This document shows, in pieces, positions 36,801 through 43,153 of a stretch of 43,153 bases of DNA. The notes beneath the pieces were generated by a model. It did not search any database. It was not told the DNA's origin and saw only the letters and a program-made list of their open reading frames with translations. The translations under genes and the position numbers were made by a program. Source of the stretch: Rodentolepis nana (lineage: Eukaryota; Platyhelminthes; Cestoda; Cyclophyllidea; Hymenolepididae); contig UZAE01012070.1 of NCBI GenBank assembly GCA_900617975.1, forward strand, positions 1-43,153, in the 5' to 3' direction. Every line of letters begins with the position of its first letter. The first letter of the stretch is position 1.

Positions 36801-38856
36801 TCTCTGAAATTAAAACCTAACCCCAGTGGTGTTGGTGGTGGGATTTTACGTATTATTTGCCCTCTTACAGAGGATCATTAGGCGCGAAATTGTGTGTGCG
36901 TGTGCGCGAGCGCGCAGGAGCATGGGTGCTACTGTATCCCATCGATTGATCGTTTCAAGGTCATACACACACGCAACCTCACGCGGACTGCTTGGTTGTA
37001 TGCCTGCTTTAATTGGGCTCTATGATCTACTAATTTTAACAACTGTTAGGTGGTAAAGCGTGTAAATTTCCATTAGATATTGGGAATAATCCAAGAAACT
37101 GGGTAATAATATCTGAGAATGGCTGTTTTGGAGGATTTATACCTCCTCTAAGTGCTATTTTTTCTTGTTTTTTTGACGAAATCATCATAATTCTTGAAAT
37201 GTTCCTCTCCATTCTCATAATTCTTTTTTTCCAGTTATTTTAACTTTCAGTTAAAGGCAACGAATGGGATGTTTGCTGTTTCTTTGCATCAATATGCCAT
37301 TGGGGTTTAATTCTTGCCTTACTATGAATGAGTTTATGGCATTTTTTCAATTTTATGAGAGGTGGTATGCATTTCCTGTCCCTTCAAAATTGCATTCTAT
37401 GGTCTTGAGTTATTGCATTTTAGGCAAATAATATTAAGCAAGACTTGGGTATAGTTGGCCAGCCAATTCCTAATGAATTTCAGCATGAATAACTTCAACT
37501 ATCTCGAAATATTTTTTATGTAATTATTCTATTAAAATTTATCTGTTTAAAGCTATTTATAAGCTAGAGCTTGAAATGCTTCTAACACTTAGTTCCGCAT
37601 TTCTGCCTCTTTTTTGTACGAATTTACTTGTAATTTAAACAGGTCCTCATCGGTATGATCATTTGTAGTTTTTTGGCGATGAGTGAATGAATGGTTACCA
37701 ATTGAAATCCATTAAGCGCTTCTTTCCGCCTATTATCCCTTCCAATAAGGAGGTCATGCTCTCATAAACTCGAAAGTATTTTTCGCCTCCTTGTTTAACT
37801 TCTTTGAGGGTAATTAATTATCAGTCATCAGAATTATACAACCAATACTAGGGCCATTGCTAATCTCTTTGCAATATTTTTTGAGGCTAGTTAGCAAAGT
37901 TAGAAAAGAATTTCTAAATATTTTCGAGGATGTGTTTTTTTAATTTATGAAGAGAAACCTCTTATCTCGTAGACTTGATCTCAATCTCGATCTTAATGTT
38001 ATGCACCCGACTAATAAGAAGTGCTATTGATTTTAAGTCATTTTTGTCGTTTTAATTTCTTTGGAGTTATGGTATGGATGGTTAATCGGGGACACCTACA
38101 CGTATGATTTTTCTTGGCTAAAGTTCACTTTAAATATTAAATTTCATATTTTCTTAACTATTTAGTTTACATTTCACACTGCTATCTAATTACTGAAAAA
38201 AGTAAAGTAGCAAATGATGCCAGTTGTAACTTTGCTCAACTCACGGTTTAATAAAAGCCCTCTTCGTTGCTATGGCCCCCTCGTTTACCCTAGTAGTTGC
38301 TCCTTAGATGTAAAACCGAACCCCCAGATATACCCTGCTCCACTCTCTTTACTGCATGCGTACAATCATTGAAGAAGAAGGTTATTTTCTAGAAGGTCCC
38401 ACAAAGCAGAGGGACGTTGTTTGGAGCATCAAGCGTCATACATGTGCTCAGTTGTGTCCTCACGATAGATCAGTGTGTTTGACACGCCAACTTATACCAC
38501 CGTGATTACATGAGATTTCGCGGTGTCTAAATTTGAAGCCGTCAATTGAGATTCTTCCATCCTTTTATCTACCCCCAATCACGTTCCCGTCACTCGCCAT
38601 TAGTAGCACACCAATCATTCGATTTCCATATCTCAATCTGCCTTTTACTATTTTTTTGCTTACGACGTTAGGTTAAATGTTAAAACAATTCAATGATTTT
38701 TTTTATTTGTTTCATTTGAGTAAGTTTTTGGTAAATTTCATCAACTCGTTTGCCCTATGTATAATTTCGTTGAAATCATCTTGCAATTGTTCATAATTTG
38801 ATATATTTAAAAGAATATTTTATTAAATCCTGCAAAATGATGGTAGTATTTAATTA

Positions 38857-38869
38857 GGGGGGGGGGGGG
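38857..38869. repeat. poly(G) tract, 13 G
   Basis: A run of 13 G lies about 40 bp upstream of the POP4 start codon, within the putative outron or 5' UTR intron. Confidence 0.9.
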
Positions 38870-38904
38870 TTGGCTTACTATTAATCAACCTATATTTGCA
38901 TTTT

Positions 38905-38906
38905 AG
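38905..38906 (+). promoter_or_regulatory. splice acceptor one base before the POP4 start codon
   Basis: The sequence TTTGCATTTTAG|AATGG places a good acceptor AG one nucleotide before the ATG at 38908. It must receive either a far upstream 5' UTR exon or a spliced leader. No nearby donor is convincing, so trans-splicing is a reasonable inference if this is a flatworm. Confidence 0.5.
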
Positions 38907-38907
38907 A

Positions 38908-39716
38908 ATGGATTCAACATACGCCTCGGAGTTTGTAAAGTTGCGAATTTTGCCGGAGAATCGCAGCCAAGCCCTTATCACTTTGAATGAAGTCGGTGCT
39001 GCGAATTTCGTCGGTTTGGGTCCCCAACCGAGAGATGAAAATACCAAATCAGCAAAGAAAAACAATAAGAAAGCAAAACTTTTGCCTCGTTACAAGAGAC
39101 TCAGTACCAAGGAAATTAAGCGTTTGATTAGGCGTCAACAGAATTTGAATTTGGCAGAAATGACATGTCCTTCTGACTTGCCTCGACGACTGAATGATCT
39201 TTGGAATACGTATGCAAAATCCATAGTAGATTGGAAGGGGGTAAATGACGAAACAAATATTTCGAGTCGTTTAGAGAATGTTTTACGAATGGATTTGATT
39301 GGTGCTCATATGCAAGTTCTCAAATCAATCACTACTAAACAAGTAGGTCTTTACGTTATTTTAACCTATTCCTGTGAGTAGCTAATATTATCGGTTTGCT
39401 GACATTCTAGGTCAATTTGGAGGGAACTGTTACAATGGAGACTCGGAATGTCTTTTATTTCGCTACAGAAGGGGACGGCAATACTTCACAAGTAAAGCTT
39501 GTTCCCAAAAGAGGAACAATTTTCAAACTAATTTTGCCTGGTGCTGAAGTGGCTCTTAACGGAAATTCCTTAGCACATCGGCCAATAGATCGTACTCTTA
39601 GAAAGTGGAAATTGAACCAGTGTGGAAAAGGAAAAAAACGAAGAGGGGCCATTTATACAGATTTGTTCAGTGATTATGTTTTTGCTACTACAAATCCTAC
39701 AAATAGTTCAAAATAA
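38908..39716 (+). CDS. POP4: ribonuclease P/MRP protein subunit p29 (Rpp29)
   Basis: Two exons, 38908-39342 and 39411-39716, joined across a 68-bp intron in phase 0, give 246 residues (the human protein has about 220). The N-terminal part contains a basic, helical stretch (LLPRYKRLSTKEIKRL). The Sm-like beta-barrel core starts near residue 130 with DLIGAHMQVLKS. It crosses the splice site into VNLEGTVTMETRNVFYFAT, and KLVPKRGTIFKLILPG follows, the order seen in archaeal and eukaryotic Rpp29. A basic C-terminus, GKGKKRRGA, follows. Rpp29 is the subunit that binds the catalytic RNA and supports tRNA 5' maturation in the nucleus. The longer open frame upstream of the ATG is ignored because the splice acceptor lies between. 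The stop codon is part of an AATAAA hexamer. Confidence 0.92.
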
Positions 39717-39717
39717 A
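39712..39717 (+). terminator. polyadenylation signal overlapping the POP4 stop codon
   Basis: AATAAA spans the TAA stop at 39714-39716. If used, the 3' UTR would be only about 10-30 nt long. Confidence 0.6.
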
Positions 39718-39818
39718 GCTGTTCTTATAAACAGTTTTTAAAATGCGTTAAATTTGAAGCAAGGTTGAAAATATTCTAAGAGCGGCTCATCAGCAGATGC
39801 ATTTTCATAATTCGAGTA

Positions 39819-40039
39819 ACCTCTATGTAACCTACAGGGGGAAATGGAGAAGACCCACCTGATTCGGTGTCCAGCTCTAAAGACAAGTACGGAAAGCCAA
39901 AGATACTGGGAAGCAAGAAGACAGCTAATGAATTGCTATTAATTAACTGCTACAAATGTACCCCCCCCCCTCTTGGGGGAAGTTGAAGTCAAAGATTAAG
40001 GGCTAATGATAAATATCATAAAGCCTGCCATTTGAAATA
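39819..40039 (+). mobile_element. 5'-truncated LINE (non-LTR retrotransposon) 3' end
   Basis: A 221-bp insert is flanked by a perfect 12-bp duplication, ATAATTCGAGTA, at 39807-39818 and 40040-40051. Its first part, 39823-39942, is an open frame ending in TAA that encodes GEMEKTHLIRCPALK and ERRYWEA-like sequence. The H-L-x-x-C-P-A-L pattern is common at the C-terminus of LINE reverse-transcriptase polyproteins. After the stop comes a C10 tract and then AAGGGCTAATGATAAATATC and GCCTGCCATTTGA, matching the 3' ends of SINE copies A and B. It is therefore best read as the tail of the LINE that mobilises those SINEs. It sits between POP4 and the calpain gene. The clade (RTE, CR1 or jockey-like) cannot be told from so short a piece. 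Confidence 0.75.
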
Positions 40040-40333
40040 ATAATTCGAGTAGAAAATGTCTTACGCAAGGCGATAAAATAATGAAAAATTATCTAGATTA
40101 TAATAAATCTCCATGCTTGATGAAAATCAAGGCTAATTGATTATTTATAAATTTAAATGAAATAGGTGATTATTTAAACTATGCCAATGATGAAGATGTT
40201 CGTTTAAATAAATCACATAATTTTACTTGGCCTTGAAATCATATGGAGCAGCAGATTGTCATACTTAAACCAGAGCTAGATTAGAAAAGCTATTTTGAGG
40301 GAAATTCTCACAGGGTTATAGTTACCTAAAGAA

Positions 40334-41077
40334 ATGCCTATAATAGGGTTTAATATCCCAGAAATTACAGAAGAAACAGGGGCACCCAGGACAGCACGTA
40401 AAGCTCCGAGTCGTCCGCCTCAAACTACTTACACATTAGAACCATTAACGAATGAGCACACAGAACCGACATACCACAAATCAATTGCCGCTTCTGTTCG
40501 AAGGCAAATTCGCCAAAAAGAAGAGGAGTCAGTCGTTTACACTCGGCGATTTTTTATCTCTGAATCATTGGAGCACAGCAGGAAATGGTTTCAGCGTGAA
40601 GTCGAAGCTCAGATGAAAAGGGGTGGTCTTTACGAGGACCCGTTTATGCCTCCAGTGGATTCTACAATCTGGCCGGATCGAAATTCAAATTCGTCTAGAT
40701 ATAAATGGCGAAGGCCTTACGTATGTTGAAATGCTTTGAATTTATTATAATCGAGTGGAATGCCATTGCTATATTCATTTGATATCACGATTCAAAGTAA
40801 ATTGGTAGCTTTTTGTATTTGATTTACATTATTCTTTCTCTAATTTATTGTAATAATACACTAACCACTTTATTTTAAAGTGCATTTGCCTTCATTATAG
40901 GAACTCGTTAACGATCCCCAATTTATTGCCGATGGACTCAGTCGATTTGATATTCGTCAAGGAGAATTGGGTAATTATTACTTTTATTATTTATTTTAAT
41001 TTTTTCTATATTAAGGGAACTGTTGGCTTTTGGCGGCCCTGGCTTGTTTGTCCATGCATCAAAACCTTCTTTTTGAA
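40334..41077 (+). CDS. calpain-type cysteine protease, N-terminal part (runs past the last identified exon)
   Basis: Three coding exons are visible: 40334-40720, 40901-40970 and 41016-41077, in phases 0, 1 and 0, giving 173 residues. The start is the first ATG after a TCTCACAG acceptor at 40313. Residues 1-90 are a basic, proline-rich leader without a recognised domain. The conserved calpain entry follows: LYEDPFMPPVDSTIW, then W-R-R-P-Y and NPQFIADGLSRFDIRQGELG in related form, then NCWLLAALACLSM with the catalytic Cys. The Gln of RQGELGNC is the oxyanion-hole residue. Most calpains have G-D-C-W here; this one has G-N-C-W. The protease core, with its His and Asn, and the later domains must lie beyond a donor at 41078 and an intron of more than 2 kb. 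Calpains are intracellular, calcium-regulated proteases of cytoskeletal and signalling substrates. Confidence 0.9.
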
Positions 41078-43153
41078 GTGAGTTGTTATTTTTTTATGAT
41101 TGATTAGTTATGATCTAAATTTATTTATAGTTATTCGAAGTTTTATTATGTTTACGTTTTTATTTCTTGTGTTTACTTGTATTTAATGGATATTGTAATA
41201 GCCTTAGACGGTTTCAATGCTCTTGTCGCTTCCATAACGTTCTCATTTGGCAGTTATCCAATGCAATTTTTCGTTGTCCTTTTCGTATCACTTGTTTGCT
41301 TAATTAGAGCAGTGGACACAAGGTTATTTTTTATGCTAATTCATCAGCTCTTTCCGTACCTTACTTTAAGAGTAAATGCAGTACCACACAACTTCTTGAA
41401 TTCTTTTTGCCTTGGGCTGCGTGCTAAATGTGGAGTTTTCTCTCGTTTCTGATGATTTATTTGCCATACATTTTTTGAATACCTAAACTCTTTAAAAGTC
41501 TTCGGGTGTTGCATGTAAGATTGGTTGCACTTCTGCGTGTCTGTTGCGCAATAATATTATTTTAATTTCATTTTGCTAATTACATCATTCTAGGTAGATG
41601 GCAATCCGATGGTAAATAGGTATCAAGCTACATATTGAAATAATCGGTGGCAGGGTTATAAAATGACTCTGAAATACTTCCACGCTCCCGGTTATACTGA
41701 TGTAATTGCCCTTTTGGTCGTATAGAATTAATTTATCGACCCATTTATTAACGACAAGCACATTACCCTGATCTGCTTCTCTAACATGCCTCTCTATTCT
41801 TCTTAATTCTAAATTTTTGTTGGCATTTAGGTGCTGCCATTAGAAGGGAATTAATAATTTTAGTTTTTTCTACCAATTGGGTTCATTTATTTATATGTTT
41901 CCCATTTCTAGTTTCTTGATTCGTGTCATCTGGTAAATATTAGGTACCAAAATATAGAAAAATATTCGACTGGTGTTTGTTGATTCGTGTATTAGAAATT
42001 GACAACTATTTTATTTGGTGATTACAAACGAATAATGCCCTCCATTCGCTTATATTCTTCACTTTTTGCCTGATGCTTACTTAATTGAGCAATTGAAACA
42101 GCATATCGTTCTAAAGAATAGGCAAAAGTTAGGTAGCTTGTTGGTGTTGAGTCTTGAGTAAATTCTATCTTACCACCCACAGAACTTGTATCATATCTCT
42201 CATTTGTGGGCGGAAAATTGTAGGGTCTAAAATTAGTAGAATAAAGCTCTCCCCTTACTTCTCACTGTACCTTTCTTGGCTAGTATTTCACACGTATCAC
42301 TAAATAGTAACTGATATCGTATTCTGGTTACCTTAACCAATGATCCTACCCATTTGAGAGAGGGAGAGAGAGAGAGTTTAGAGTTCTCGTTTTTCTGGAT
42401 TTAGAGCTAATAGCACAAATGCGCATATTCGGAGAAATTTCGTTTTGTTCTCTTCTGACTTAAGAGGTGAAATGGCTTGACTCTCTTCTCCCTCCTGTCC
42501 TATTATCTTTTAGAAATCCAACTTCTATTTCAGTAGTATTAATTTTTTTATATTGGTTAGCAAAGCTAAAAGTACTTTAAAATTTTCTGCCCTCACGACG
42601 TTGTAGGAATGAATTAGGACCTCCAGTTTCCTGGACTAACAAAATCATACTATTATTATTATCGTGTCTCCTTTCAACTTTAACTTGATCTTCAAAGCCT
42701 TTTTATTGATCCAGAACTATTTTAATTGTTGGTGATTAGTCGGATGTTTCTGTTCCATTGATATGCCCAATATATAATATGTGTTTTTTTACTTTTTACA
42801 CCAGTATGGTGCTTTATCACCTACGAATACTTCCTACACACCCACCTGTTGCACCTGCTGAGCTGAATGATTTGGTGTATACACGAATGGGTCACTGGTA
42901 TTGTTTACCACTCCTTATTGTCAGGCCATCATCGGTACTTATGAGCTAGGCGAATATTGGAAAAGGTGCATGCATGCAAAATCACAAGGTACTGTTATGC
43001 TGAAATCCATCGATCTAGGTTGACACATAAATAAGTGGTGATCTCATGTAAGGCTGCTAGTTTGTATAAAGTTCATTATTGCTGATATCTCTTAATCATC
43101 ATAATTGGGCACGCCTACGTGAGAAGGCACTCATGTCTTAAAAATTGACCCTA
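41078..43153. other. calpain intron, continuing past the window
   Basis: The donor GAA|GTGAGT at 41078 opens an intron with no matching acceptor in the window. I looked for the next calpain segment (around the FWQYGEWVDV-type motif) and did not find it. A (GA)n run lies at 42357-42376. Open frames at 41177 and 42758 have no calpain similarity. Confidence 0.6.

Larger units (their letters stand above)
33069..38904. other. no gene recognised (about 5.8 kb) downstream of the basigin-like gene
   Basis: The first 660 bp are probably 3' UTR, with an 11-C tract at 33423-33433. A 40-nt exon-like segment lies at 33805-33844. Further on I see an alternating GT/GCGC stretch near 36890 and AT-rich filler. 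The open frames at 36083-36271 and 36687-37056 show no domain or splice context I can defend. Confidence 0.5.

Noticed and set aside
42758..42949. Open frame after a pyrimidine tract and CACCAG, tested as the next calpain exon
   Set aside because: None of the three frames matches the calpain sequence expected after the active-site cysteine.
1..43153. Bacterial-type features such as CRISPR arrays, operons, attachment sites; also rRNA, tRNA and spliced-leader RNA genes
   Set aside because: Spliced genes and mariner/LINE elements show a eukaryotic genome, and no cloverleaf, rRNA or spliced-leader sequence was recognised by eye.

Overview
The window is AT-rich metazoan nuclear DNA. It has spliced genes with GT-AG introns (several only 45-180 bp), long intergenic stretches, retroposons, a dead mariner transposon and many long poly(C)/poly(G) tracts. 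Very short introns, a possible spliced-leader acceptor and the look of the proteins fit a flatworm, perhaps a tapeworm. That is inference; no single feature here fixes the taxon.

Left part (1-24.5 kb). The minus strand carries a split gene (about 11.83 kb down to 0.37 kb) that I built from splice sites and reading phase; its protein is not securely identified. Around it lie copies of one roughly 320-bp SINE-like retroposon (1-309, 15004-15326, 18747-19063 on the minus strand, 23409-23700). Two copies have clear 12-13-bp target-site duplications. A complete but defective 1,301-bp mariner element with near-identical inverted repeats and a TA duplication sits at 15690-16990. The rest of this part shows no gene I can support.

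Right part (24.5-43.2 kb), all on the plus strand. A seven-exon basigin/neuroplastin-like immunoglobulin membrane glycoprotein (24566-33068) is followed by about 5.8 kb without a recognised gene, then a two-exon RNase P/MRP subunit Rpp29 (POP4, 38908-39716), then the first three coding exons of a calpain cysteine protease (from 40334), cut off by the window end. Between POP4 and the calpain is a 5'-truncated LINE copy with a 12-bp target-site duplication. Its 3' end matches the 3' end of the SINE family, which suggests a LINE/SINE partnership.

The genes have no obvious shared pathway: a surface glycoprotein, an RNA-processing subunit and a protease. The strongest observations are the LINE/SINE pair, the unidentified minus-strand gene with micro-exons, and the way the mariner transposase lost its second catalytic aspartate.
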